NCBI GenBank assembly: GCA_007131295.1
Contig: SLQW01000070.1
Location: forward strand, 1-32,051
Source of the DNA: Pseudomonadales bacterium
Lineage (GTDB): Bacteria > Pseudomonadota > Gammaproteobacteria > Pseudomonadales > Azotimanducaceae
Reading direction: 5' to 3'
DNA length: 32,051 bases
Of this stretch, positions 16,378-24,400 are shown one piece after another; the first letter of the stretch is position 1, and each line of letters opens with the position of its first letter. The position numbers and the translations under genes were made by a program. The notes beneath the pieces are model-generated. The model was not told where the DNA came from and did not search any database. It was given only the letters and a program-made list of their open reading frames with translations.

Positions 16378-17103
16378 TCAGTTTCCGGACCCCTTCGGGG
16401 GGTCGCTCGGGTCCCTGTGCGCGTCGCCTTCCGCCACCTGACCGCCGGTCCGCCCCAGGCGCCGCTTCAGCGCCTCGAGTTCCGCATCGATCTTGTCGTT
16501 GGCTTCGAGTTCGGCGATTTCGTCGGCAAGGCTACGGGAGCCCAGGTCGTAGGACTCGACCTGCCCCTCGAGGTCATCCATGCGGCGCTCGTAGTGCTCG
16601 AAGCGCCCCATCGCGTCATCGATGCTAGCGCGGTGCAGCTGTTTCCGCACGCCGAGCTGGCTCTGCGCAGTGCGGTTGCGTACGACCAGAGATTTCTGTC
16701 GGGCGCGGGCGTCCTTCAGCTTCGCCTGCAGCTTGCCGATGTCATCGGACAGTCGGGCGATGCTGTCATCGAGGGCGGCGATCTCCGCATCGATCGTTTC
16801 CACTTCGGCATCCAGGCGCGCCCTTTCCATGAGCGCCCCGCGGGCGAGGTCCTCGCGGTCCTTGCGCAGGGCGATCTCCGCCTTCTGCTCCCACTCGGCC
16901 CCCTCGCGCCGCAGCCATTCCTGGCGGCGCTGCAGTTCCTTGCGGTCGGCTATAGCCTTCGCGGACGTGGTGCGAACCTCGACCAGCGTTTCTTCCATTT
17001 CCTGAATAATCAGCCGCACCATCTTTTCCGGATTCTCGGCCTTGTCGAGCAGGGACGTGAGATTCGAATTGATGATGTCGGACAAGCGCGAGAAGATGCT
17101 CAT
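16378..17103 (-). CDS. pspA: Phage shock protein A
   Basis: PspA is a peripheral membrane, ESCRT-III-like protein that both binds PspF as a negative regulator and supports damaged inner membrane as oligomers. The 241 residues begin with the amphipathic helix MSIFSRLSDIINSNLTSLLDKAENPEKMVRLIIQEMEE and continue as long coiled coils (QRRQEWLRREGAEWEQKAEIALRKDREDLARGAL). A short extra Gly/Asp/Pro-rich tail follows the standard end. The ATG has AGGAG at 8 nt, and the upstream in-frame extension of 36 residues covers the promoter region and is rejected. It is the first gene of pspABC. A sigma-54-like site lies about 70 bp upstream and pspF is divergent, the standard arrangement. Confidence 0.95.
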   Translation of the reverse strand: MSIFSRLSDIINSNLTSLLDKAENPEKMVRLIIQEMEETLVEVRTTSAKAIADRKELQRRQEWLRREGAEWEQKAEIALRKDREDLARGALMERARLDAEVETIDAEIAALDDSIARLSDDIGKLQAKLKDARARQKSLVVRNRTAQSQLGVRKQLHRASIDDAMGRFEHYERRMDDLEGQVESYDLGSRSLADEIAELEANDKIDAELEALKRRLGRTGGQVAEGDAHRDPSDPPKGSGN

Positions 17104-17172
17104 GAATGCTCTCCTGGTGGCTTCCTGAGTGCCATCGAGCAGTGTCGATGACACCACGTTCGCTGTACCTCT

Positions 17173-17188
17173 AACAGGATCCGTGCCA
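17173..17188 (-). promoter_or_regulatory. Candidate sigma-54 promoter of pspA
   Basis: On the minus strand, TGGCACGGATCCTGTT matches the -24 element TGGCACG exactly. At the correct distance the -12 dinucleotide is GT rather than the consensus GC. Predicted transcription starts near 17163, leaving a leader of about 60 nt to pspA. The T-rich, AT-rich tract at about 17214-17230 further upstream could help bending between PspF and polymerase. The psp context raises confidence; the -12 mismatch lowers it. Confidence 0.55.
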
Positions 17189-17310
17189 GACCGCAGGATT
17201 CTGCACAACACGCTGTTTTAATTAGTTTTTCGAGCGCGCACCCAGCTTCCATGGAATGGGTGTATGATCGTGCAAGTAGCCACTGCCGCCACTCATTGGC
17301 GAAAATCACC

Positions 17311-18384
17311 ATGCCGAGCCGTCACGAACATCTGCTCGACGCCGCCCGCCACCGCGAGCGGCTGATCGGTGAATCGTCGGCTTTCCTCCGCACCATGGAT
17401 GCGGTGTCGGATATCGCCCCGCTGGAGAAACCCGTGCTCGTGGTCGGCGAGCGCGGTACGGGCAAGGAGGGGGTCGCCGAGCGTATCCATTACCTCTCAG
17501 GGCGCTGGGAAGGTGCCTTTCTGAAGCTCAACTGTGCTGCCATCACCGAAACCCTGCTCGAGTCCGAGCTGTTCGGGCACGAAGCAGGCGCCTTCACCGG
17601 AGCTACCCGATCGCACCAGGGTCGCTTCGAGCGGGCGGATGGTGGCACCCTGTTCCTGGACGAGCTCGCCGCCGCTTCCCTGCTCGTGCAGGAGAAGATC
17701 CTGAGGGTCATCGAGTACGGCGAGTTCGAACGGCTGGGTGGGAGCAAGACCCTGACCACCGATATCCGCCTGATCGCCGCGACCAACGAAGATCTCCCCA
17801 CCCTGGCCAGCCAGGGTCGCTTTCGAGAGGACCTGCTGGACCGACTGGCGTTCGACGTCATCACCTTGCCGCCCCTGCGGGCGCGCAAGGAGGACATTCC
17901 GATTCTCGCCATGCACTTTGCCGTGCGGATGGCAACGGAGCTGGGCCGGGAGATGTTTCCGGGCTTTTCCACGAGTGCCCTGGACCGACTCGTGGAGCAT
18001 CCCTGGCCCGGTAACGTGCGCGAACTGAAGAACGTGGTGGAACGTGCCGTGTACCGCTCCGCCGATCCGGAGGCGGAGGTCGAGGAAATCACCTTCGACC
18101 CGTTCGACTCGCCGTGGCGTCCGGCGGTCATTACGCGTCCAGAGACCCAGACCACACAGTCTGCTGAGGCCCGCAGCGGCAGCAGCGCGAACCGACGGCC
18201 TGAATTGCCCCTCGATTTCAGGGAGCACATCCAGGAGTACGAGATCGAACTGCTCCAGCACGCCCTGGAAGCCAACCAGTTCAATCAGAAGCGCACCGCG
18301 GAGCAGCTCGGGCTCACCTACCACCAGCTACGCGGCTACCTGCGCAAGTATCCACTGCTGAATCCTCCGGAGCGCGCAGGATGA
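17311..18384 (+). CDS. pspF: PspF, sigma-54 enhancer-binding activator of the psp operon
   Basis: Bacterial enhancer-binding protein lacking an N-terminal receiver domain, as PspF does. The 357 residues carry Walker A GERGTGKE (46-53), the sigma-54-contacting loop GAFTGA (93-98), Walker B GGTLFLDE (111-118), WPGNVREL (232-239), a Pro/Ser-rich linker (about 262-300) and a C-terminal Fis-type helix-turn-helix (KRTAEQLGLTYHQLRGYLRKY, about 327-347). PspF is held inactive by PspA and released by PspB/PspC under membrane stress. The start ATG follows GGCGAAAATCACC, with no strong Shine-Dalgarno. An upstream in-frame extension of 20 residues lacks family support. Divergent from pspA. Its stop overlaps the next gene's ATG by 4 bp. 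Confidence 0.95.
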   Translation: MPSRHEHLLDAARHRERLIGESSAFLRTMDAVSDIAPLEKPVLVVGERGTGKEGVAERIHYLSGRWEGAFLKLNCAAITETLLESELFGHEAGAFTGATRSHQGRFERADGGTLFLDELAAASLLVQEKILRVIEYGEFERLGGSKTLTTDIRLIAATNEDLPTLASQGRFREDLLDRLAFDVITLPPLRARKEDIPILAMHFAVRMATELGREMFPGFSTSALDRLVEHPWPGNVRELKNVVERAVYRSADPEAEVEEITFDPFDSPWRPAVITRPETQTTQSAEARSGSSANRRPELPLDFREHIQEYEIELLQHALEANQFNQKRTAEQLGLTYHQLRGYLRKYPLLNPPERAG

Positions 18385-19247
18385 AGCGAGCGCGGGTGGC
18401 GCTCGTCACCCTCGCACTGTTTTCGGTGGCCTCTGCGAGCGCGGGCATCAGTCTGGATCCCAACCCACCGGAGCCGGGCCGCCCGCTCGGAGTGACGATC
18501 GAGGAAACGCTGCGCGTCTCCGCAGAGGAGCTGATGCTGAGCGATCCCCTGCGGGAGCGAGAGATAGCCCGCTTCCGCTTCGGCCGCTTCCCGCCGGCGG
18601 AACTGCGCTTCGACCTCCCGGAGGACAGTTGGTCGCTCACCATCGAGCTGTTCGCTGATGGGGTGGTAATGGCACGCCTGCCGATGGATGGAATGTTCCT
18701 GTTGACGAGGCCTGACGAAATCGCCGGGCCACTTCCGGGAGACTCCTTCGTCCACTGTGACACGCTCCCACCGGAGACCACCGCCGCGGACGACCGCGCG
18801 CCGCTCATCGCATGGATCGAAGGCTGTATCCTGGATCATGCGCCGCTGCGGGGCCGCGACCTGCGTGCGATGGATCTCTCAGACCGCAGCCTGTGGCGGG
18901 CGGATCTGCGCGCCGCCGACCTCTCAGACGCGCGTATGCGTCATGTCGAACTCGGTGGCGCCAGTCTCGCCGGCGCGCGCCTCGACGGCGCGGATCTCGT
19001 CGGGGCGCGCCTCGAACTTGCCGACCTGCAGGGCGCCAGCCTGGTCGTGACTGATCTCGACGGCGCCGACCTTCGCAACGCGGATCTACGCGATGCCGAT
19101 CTCTCGCACGCCAGCTTGAGCAATGCGGACCTCTCCGGGGCGCGGCTGCAGGGTGCTATCCTCGACGATACGGATTTCACCGGCGCAATCTGTCCCGACG
19201 GCACGCGTTCGAAGCACAGCTGCAGGAATCACCTGGAACTGCCCTGA
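18381..19247 (+). CDS. Exported pentapeptide-repeat protein coupled to pspF
   Basis: A 288-residue protein with an apparent Sec signal peptide (positive start, then VALVTLALFSVASASA with cleavage near residue 21). A roughly 130-residue N-terminal domain that I do not recognise follows. A run of about 23 pentapeptide repeats of the A(D/N)Lxx type (about 155-270) then forms a quadrilateral beta-helix. The end CPDGTRSKHSC is a common cap in such proteins. Four cysteines (in HCDTL, EGCILD and the cap) could form disulfides in the periplasm. The ATG lies in an ATGA overlap with the pspF stop, so translation is coupled. No lipobox is seen. The function is unknown; the context suggests an envelope-stress role. 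Confidence 0.85.
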   Translation: MKRARVALVTLALFSVASASAGISLDPNPPEPGRPLGVTIEETLRVSAEELMLSDPLREREIARFRFGRFPPAELRFDLPEDSWSLTIELFADGVVMARLPMDGMFLLTRPDEIAGPLPGDSFVHCDTLPPETTAADDRAPLIAWIEGCILDHAPLRGRDLRAMDLSDRSLWRADLRAADLSDARMRHVELGGASLAGARLDGADLVGARLELADLQGASLVVTDLDGADLRNADLRDADLSHASLSNADLSGARLQGAILDDTDFTGAICPDGTRSKHSCRNHLELP

Positions 19248-19266
19248 ACGGATCGTGTGCCGGACA

Positions 19267-20241
19267 TCACTCCGGATCGAGATCACCCATGGCACCGGCT
19301 GCATGCGGCACCGGCTGGCCAGACACGAACGCCTCGAGCATGGCGTTGACCTGCTCCGGATCGTCCTGCTGCACCCAGTGGGAAGCCTCCGGAAGATAAC
19401 GAACGGTCAGCGGATTCACCCAGGCATCGGTGCCGTAAGTCGTAGCCTTGCACAGTGCTACGTCCTGTTCGCCCCAGACCAGCAGCGTCGGGACGTCGAT
19501 GGCCGGAAACCCCATCGCGGACTGTCGGCGTGCACCCCCACCGCCGATCAGCGCCCGGTAATAGTTGATCATTGCCCTCAAGGCCCCAGGTTGCCGAGCG
19601 TTGCGGGCGAACACTTCAGCATCGGCCTCACTGATACGTCCTGCAGCCACCGTGCCCTCGGAAAAGATACGGCCAATTGCCGCAGCGTCCTTCCGGCCAA
19701 GCAGCTTCTCAGGCAGCACCGGAATCTGAAAGAAAAGTGCGTACCAGGAGCGCCGACGCTGTTGGGGATTGCTGCGGTACTCGCGCGCCATGGGGCCGGG
19801 GTGTGGCACATTCATGATCACCAGCCGCGCAAGCGGCCGGATTCTGCGCATGGCGAAATACCAGGCGATTACGGCGCCCCAGTCGTGAGCAATCAGCGTC
19901 ACTTCCTCTTGGCCTGCGGCGTCGATCAGGGCCGCGACATCCGTGAGCAGGTGCTCGATGGCGTAGTCCCGAACCCGAGGTGGTCGGGAACTGCGGCCGT
20001 AGCCACGGAGATTCACCGCCCAGGCCAGGTAGCCGAGACGCGCCAGCATTGGAAGCTGGTGCCGCCAAGCATGAGCATGCTCGGGAAAGCCGTGGAGCAA
20101 CAAAGCAAGCCCTTTAGGCGCGCGCCCCTGGGGCGAAGTGGTCTGCGGCTGCGCCTCGATGACTTCGAAGGTGAGACCGTTCGCATCGACCAGACGGGTC
20201 GAAGGGGGCGCGCTTTCACGCCCCACGGCTGAAGTATTCAT
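19267..20241 (-). CDS. Alpha/beta-hydrolase, epoxide-hydrolase-like
   Basis: A 324-residue alpha/beta-hydrolase. Visible are the oxyanion motif HGFPE (50-54), the nucleophile Asp120 in AHDWGA, the acid candidate Asp260 in WGEQD, and the general base His288 in EASHWVQQD. An Asp nucleophile in HDWG plus cap-domain tyrosines (Tyr167, Tyr227/228) point to epoxide hydrolase or haloalkane-dehalogenase-type chemistry rather than an ester-cleaving serine enzyme. The typical HGFPE/HDWG pair favours epoxide hydrolase. The start is an ATG with AGGAGGGAG upstream; a longer frame reading through the SRP RNA gene is rejected. It is convergent with the pentapeptide gene, with a 19-bp gap. Confidence 0.85.
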   Translation of the reverse strand: MNTSAVGRESAPPSTRLVDANGLTFEVIEAQPQTTSPQGRAPKGLALLLHGFPEHAHAWRHQLPMLARLGYLAWAVNLRGYGRSSRPPRVRDYAIEHLLTDVAALIDAAGQEEVTLIAHDWGAVIAWYFAMRRIRPLARLVIMNVPHPGPMAREYRSNPQQRRRSWYALFFQIPVLPEKLLGRKDAAAIGRIFSEGTVAAGRISEADAEVFARNARQPGALRAMINYYRALIGGGGARRQSAMGFPAIDVPTLLVWGEQDVALCKATTYGTDAWVNPLTVRYLPEASHWVQQDDPEQVNAMLEAFVSGQPVPHAAGAMGDLDPE

Positions 20242-20304
20242 CCCCACTCCCTCCTGGTCGGCGCGAGCGCGACGGCCACACACCAGCGCCAGCGGATCCG
20301 AGGT

Positions 20305-20414
20305 GGCAGCCCCACCCAGCCGCACTTCGGCACACGTTCCGCCGCTACCGCTGCTCCCTTCCGGGCCTGACGGGGTTCACGGCTTCACGTTGCGAAGGGA
20401 CCGGGCGGACTGCC
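20305..20414 (-). ncRNA. ffs: 4.5S RNA, signal recognition particle RNA (ffs)
   Basis: On the minus strand the conserved SRP domain IV core GTCAGGCCCGGAAGGGAGCA is present at the centre. The 5' end GGCAGTCC and the 3' end GGGCTGCC can pair over 8 positions including one G-U, closing the hairpin. This gives an RNA of about 110 nt, normal for gammaproteobacterial 4.5S RNA, which binds Ffh to target inner-membrane proteins. The ends are set by the terminal pairing and could be off by a few bases. It lies between dksA and the hydrolase gene on the same strand. No convincing T-run terminator is seen directly behind it. Confidence 0.95.
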
Positions 20415-20485
20415 ATTGCCTCGATGACGCTGCATGGTGAACGGGATGACGGATCGGGTCCAGCCAGACCGTCCCGAGCGAGCAC

Positions 20486-20893
20486 TCAGGAATCGCGGAA
20501 GTTGCGCTCGAGACGTTCCTGGCGGGCTTTCGCTTCCGCACATAACGTTGCCGTGGGTCGCAACAGCAGGCGGTCGATGCCGATGGGTTCACCCGTCTCT
20601 TCGCACCACCCGTAGCTACCGTCTTCGATGCGCTTCAAGGCTTCATCGATCTTCGGCAGGAGCTTGGACTCGCGGTCAGCAATGCGCAGGCGCAAGCGAT
20701 TATCTTCCTCATTCAGCGCCCGATCGAGTTCGTCGGTCTCACGCTGCGCGTCGGCCAACCTCGCCCGCGCTTCCTCGATGTGTCCGATCGTCTCCTGCTT
20801 GAGTTCGAGTAATCGCTGCTTGAAGAACGCGAGTTGATCCGCGTTCATGTAGTCCTTCTTGGGTGCGCGCTTGATCTGCTTCTCAGTGAGCAT
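20486..20893 (-). CDS. dksA: DksA2-type transcription factor with only two zinc-finger cysteines
   Basis: DksA binds the RNA polymerase secondary channel and, with ppGpp, resets rRNA and amino-acid promoters. The 135-residue product has the coiled-coil tip motif DELDRA (Asp54/Asp57) and the globular zinc-finger region. Its four canonical Cys positions read Cys97, Thr100, Cys118, Ala121, with the E. coli spacing kept. Replacement of two cysteines by Thr and Ala is the hallmark of the zinc-independent DksA2 of Pseudomonas aeruginosa. GWCEETGEPIGIDRLLLRPTATLC fits that group better than canonical DksA. The ATG giving MLTEKQIKRAPKKDYMNADQ is taken for length. An inner ATG 15 codons on has a better AAGGA. 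Confidence 0.9.
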   Translation of the reverse strand: MLTEKQIKRAPKKDYMNADQLAFFKQRLLELKQETIGHIEEARARLADAQRETDELDRALNEEDNRLRLRIADRESKLLPKIDEALKRIEDGSYGWCEETGEPIGIDRLLLRPTATLCAEAKARQERLERNFRDS

Positions 20894-20976
20894 CAGGCCG
20901 ATCCCGCAGGTCTCCGTACCAGAGTTTCCAAGAAATTCCGAGCGCCAGGGGCAGGCTCGAAATCAGCAAGGCGCGG

Positions 20977-20984
20977 ATTCTATA
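20977..20984 (-). promoter_or_regulatory. Candidate dksA -10 region with GC-rich discriminator
   Basis: The minus strand reads TATAGAAT followed at once by CCGCGCC, a strong -10-like box with a GC-only discriminator. Such discriminators are typical of promoters inhibited by ppGpp/DksA. No matching -35 element is visible. The distance to the dksA start is about 85 bp. Confidence 0.35.
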
Positions 20985-21027
20985 GTACGCCCTGCTTCCG
21001 TGCCATGGTTTTCCGGAACCCTCCGGA

Positions 21028-21056
21028 TTGCGTGGTGGTGGCCGCTGCGCTACCCT
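21028..21056 (+). promoter_or_regulatory. Candidate tRNA-Ser promoter
   Basis: TTGCGT and TACCCT are separated by 17 bp, with the -10 box ending 12 bp before the tRNA 5' end and GC-rich sequence following it. The hexamers match consensus only 3/6 each, so position and spacing are the main support. Confidence 0.35.
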
Positions 21057-21068
21057 CCGGCGCCTTAC

Positions 21069-21159
21069 GGAGAGGTGGCCGAGCGGTCGAAGGCGCACGC
21101 CTGGAAAGTGTGTATACGGTAACCCCGTATCGAGGGTTCGAATCCCTCCCTCTCCGCCA
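21069..21159 (+). tRNA. tRNA-Ser (anticodon GGA)
   Basis: The 91-nt gene has acceptor arms GGAGAGG/CCTCTCC, a D-arm GTGGCCGAGCGG, an anticodon loop CTGGAAA (anticodon GGA, reading UCC/UCU), a long class II variable arm (TACGG with CCGTA) as required for serine tRNA, a T-arm GAGGGTTCGAATCCCTC and an encoded CCA end. A strong terminator follows immediately. The structure is intact. Confidence 0.97.
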
Positions 21160-21195
21160 AAACAAGAAGGGGCCCATCGGGCCCCTCCTTGTTTT
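21159..21195. terminator. Intrinsic terminator behind tRNA-Ser, bidirectional
   Basis: Inverted repeat with arms AAAACAAG-A-AGGGGCCC and GGGCCCCT-C-CTTGTTTT around a 3-nt loop (ATC), with a single A/C mismatch. It ends in TTTT on the plus strand and is equally T-rich on the minus strand, so it can stop tRNA-Ser transcripts and also transcripts arriving from the histidine kinase side. Confidence 0.9.
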
Positions 21196-21226
21196 GATGG
21201 ACAGGGGGCCTAGGATTCGAACCCCT

Positions 21227-21286
21227 GTTCGACGAATCGGCAGGATTGCCGATTCGGTCGTCAAGCGTAGCGCAGACGCCTGAGCG
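21227..21286. repeat. 60-bp intergenic repeat, copy 1
   Basis: Near-identical to the copy at 21363-21422, with one difference (AGCGTAGC against AGCGCAGC). It contains a perfect 10-bp hairpin with arms CGAATCGGCA and TGCCGATTCG at 21233-21256 around GGAT, resembling REP-type elements. It lies in the convergent gap between tRNA-Ser and the histidine kinase gene. Confidence 0.9.
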
Positions 21287-21299
21287 TTTTCCGCTCAGG
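21279..21299. repeat. Hairpin at the end of repeat copy 1
   Basis: Inverted repeat CCTGAGCG / CGCTCAGG around the 5-nt loop TTTTC. It begins inside the 60-bp repeat and extends into the spacer, where copy 2 does not keep it. Confidence 0.7.
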
Positions 21300-21300
21300 G

Positions 21301-21321
21301 CGCGGGCCAGGATGGCCCGCG
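21301..21321. repeat. Hairpin in the spacer between the two 60-bp copies
   Basis: Perfect 9-bp inverted repeat CGCGGGCCA / TGGCCCGCG around GGA. This looks like a REP-like palindromic unit. It lacks a T-run. Confidence 0.8.
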
Positions 21322-21362
21322 AACCATCCCTCCCCCACAATGCAGCGACAACCCCAACCCCC

Positions 21363-21422
21363 GTTCGACGAATCGGCAGGATTGCCGATTCGGTCGTCAA
21401 GCGCAGCGCAGACGCCTGAGCG
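21363..21422. repeat. 60-bp intergenic repeat, copy 2
   Basis: Same orientation as copy 1, 136 bp further on, 59 of 60 bases identical, and with the same internal CGAATCGGCA/TGCCGATTCG hairpin. It ends 21 bp before the 3' end of the histidine kinase gene. Confidence 0.9.
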
Positions 21423-21443
21423 CGCAGCGCTCCCCTTTCACGT

Positions 21444-24400
21444 TCACGCGCGCGTCCCCTCGAGTACCTGTCGAACTTTCGCGGCCAGTTCGTCCTTGCG
21501 GTAGGGCTTGTTCAGCAGCTGTACGCCGGGCTCGAGCCGGCCCTGGTGAACGATCGCGCTCTCCGTATATCCGGACGTGAACACCACCGGGAGATTTGGG
21601 CGGACCAGGCGAGCAGCGTCGGCCAGATCACGACCACTCATGCCGCCGGGCATCACCACATCCGTGAACAGCAGATCGAAATCTCCGGCCTGCCGCAACG
21701 CCTCCAGCCCCTCGGGTCCGCTGCTTGCGACCACCACACGGTAGCCCAGGCTTTCCAGCTGGCTCTGGGTATATTCGCGCACCAGCTCGTCGTCCTCCAC
21801 CAGCAGGATTCTTTCGCCTGCTCCACGCTGAACCTCAGCTTGCTCGCTGTCTACGCCAGCGTCCTCAGAGGATAGCGCGCGAGGCAGATGCAGCCGCACC
21901 GTGGTGCCATGCTCGAGTTCCGAGTAGATACGCACATGGCCTCTGGACTGCCTGATGAAGCCGTAGACCATGCTCAGCCCGAGCCCGCTGCCGTGGCCGA
22001 CCTCCTTGGTGGTAAAGAAGGGATCGAACACCCGCTCCAGGGTATCGGGAGCCATACCCACTCCCGTATCGGAAATCGTGATATGGACGTACTGACCCGG
22101 CGAAACGTCCGCATGCAGGCTCGCATACGCGTCGTCCAGATAGGCGTTGCCGGTTTCGATCACCAGCTTGCCGCCATGCGGCATGGCGTCGCGGGCGTTG
22201 ATGCAGAGATTGAGCAGCGCGTTCTCGAGCTGGCCTTCATCCACCAGCGCAGGCCAGACAGCTGCTCCCTGAACCAGCTTGATCTCCACGTGCTCACCGA
22301 GCGTGCGCCGCAGCATCCGGTCCATGCTCACAACGAGCCGATTGACGTCGACGCTGCGCGGGTCGAGCGGTTGCTTGCGCGCGAAGGCGAGCAGGCGGGA
22401 GGTGAGTTCACCGGCGCGTTCTGCCGCGCTGCGAATCATGCCTGCCAGTTCCTGTAACTCCGCATCCTCCTGCAAGCCCTCCACCAGGAGATCGGCATTG
22501 CCGAGCATGACCGTCAAGAGATTGTTGAAGTCATGCGCGATACCTCCGGTCAGCTGACCGACAGACTCCAGGCGCTGCGCCTGCTGGAGCTGCTCTTCGA
22601 GCAGAACCTGTTCGCTGATGTCGGTATTGATCGCCATGACGGCAGACCGATCCCCTTGGCCATCCCCGGCGCCGTCCGCATCCACCAGAACCCAGTGACC
22701 TTCGACGGTGAGTGCAACCCCGTCGGCGCGGGTATGCTGCATCCGCCCACGCCACTGCCCCTCAGCGCGTACGGTTTCGAGAATCTCACCAACCTTTTCA
22801 GGCTCTGCACCCAGCACCGCCTCCAGGCTCTGCCCGACAGCAGAGTCAGAGGAATACCCGTAAATACGCTGGGCACTATGGTTCCAGAACTGAACCTGGT
22901 CGCCACCGTCGATCAGGAGGATGGCGTCGCGAGCCTGATCGAGAAGCGCCGCCTGCCGGGCCAACGCCGCCTCGGCGCGTCGACGCTCCGTTATGTCACT
23001 CATGCCGCCCACCATGCGAACGGGAGCACCCTCTGCATCCCGAAGCAGAACGGCGCGAACATCGACGTCCCGGTAGCTGCCGTCAGCATGACGGAAGCGG
23101 TACTGCTCATGCCCACGCGCTTCTTGGTTGCGAATCGAGTCGCGAATTCGGGCGACAACCCGATGGCGCTCCTCCGGATGGAGACGATCAACCCAAAGCT
23201 GCTCATCGACTTCGACTTCGGCTTCGGGGTATCCGAATACCTCTGTAAGACCCTTACTCCACCAGATGACGCCGCGGCGAAAGTCCCAGTCCCAGACCAC
23301 GTCGGTGGCTGCCTCCGTCACCGCCCGAAAGCGCGCTTCCTGCTGCTCGAGCCGCTGGCGGGCTTCGATCTCGGCGTGGACATCACGGAAGTAGATCGCC
23401 AGTCCGCCGTCATCGGCCGGAAACACGCTCACTTCCACCGTCCGCCCACCGATCACCGAAGGGTGCTCGATTCGTCGGGCCTCGCGCCGAGCCATGACCT
23501 CGCGCATCACCCGCTCAAGCGGCGTCCCGAGCAACGTCGGGAAGATCTCCCATATGTTGCGCCCGATGATCTCCGACTGCGGGCGGCGGAAGAACTCGGC
23601 CGCGCGAGCATTGAGGATCGTGTAGTGCCAGTCACCATCGACCGCGACAAAGCTGTCGCTGATGCTGTCCAGCGTCAGCTGCAGCTGATTGGCGAGGCGC
23701 AGGGCCTCGTCTTCCGCCAGCACCCGGTCGTGAATGTCTATCCCGGAGCCGTACCACTTCAGGATGCGGCCGTCCGCCGCCCGCAGCGGCTCAGCGCTCA
23801 CATGCATCCAGCGATGCTCACCGTCCGCACGCAGGATGCGAAACTCGACCGAGTAGCGCTGTCCGGTGCGCACCGAAGCGCCCCATGCCTGCTGAGCCCG
23901 CGAACGGTCCTCGGGTGCCACCGCATCCACCCATTCCGTCGCCGCAAGCGCCCTGACTTTCTGTCCGCTGATATCGTCGAAGCGGACGTTGGCGTAGTCC
24001 ACATGGCCGTCGGGGTCCGCTGTCCAGATCAGCATGGGCAGCGCATTGGCGATGCGCTTGAAGCGATCTTCACTCATCGCCAGCACCGCCTCCGCCGACA
24101 TCTCCCGGGAGATGTCCTGGAGCGCACCCTGGATGTGCGTGATGCGGCCCGAATCATCACGAACCGGCTCCGCGGTGCTCCGAACCCAGGCCCGCCGCCC
24201 TTTCGCTGTGATGATCTCGAATTCCGCCTCGATGGCTTCGCCCCCTACTGCGCACTCCTTCACCCGCTGGCGCAGAAAGTCCTGCCATTCAGGTGCGCAG
24301 TAGATCATCGCAGCCTCGGCGGGCGGGGCCTCGCCCGGCGGGAGGTCATGAATCGCGAACACCTCATCGGACCAGTCCAGGCGATCACTCGCCAGATCCA

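Noticed and set aside
20980-21400. Two minus-strand open frames over the tRNA-Ser and repeat region, with sequences such as RRGRDSNPR and REGFEPS
   Set aside because: They are antisense readings of the tRNA-Ser gene, its terminator and the 60-bp repeats. Both begin with the same repeat-derived residues and contain no domain. This is a well-known type of false gene call around class II tRNAs.
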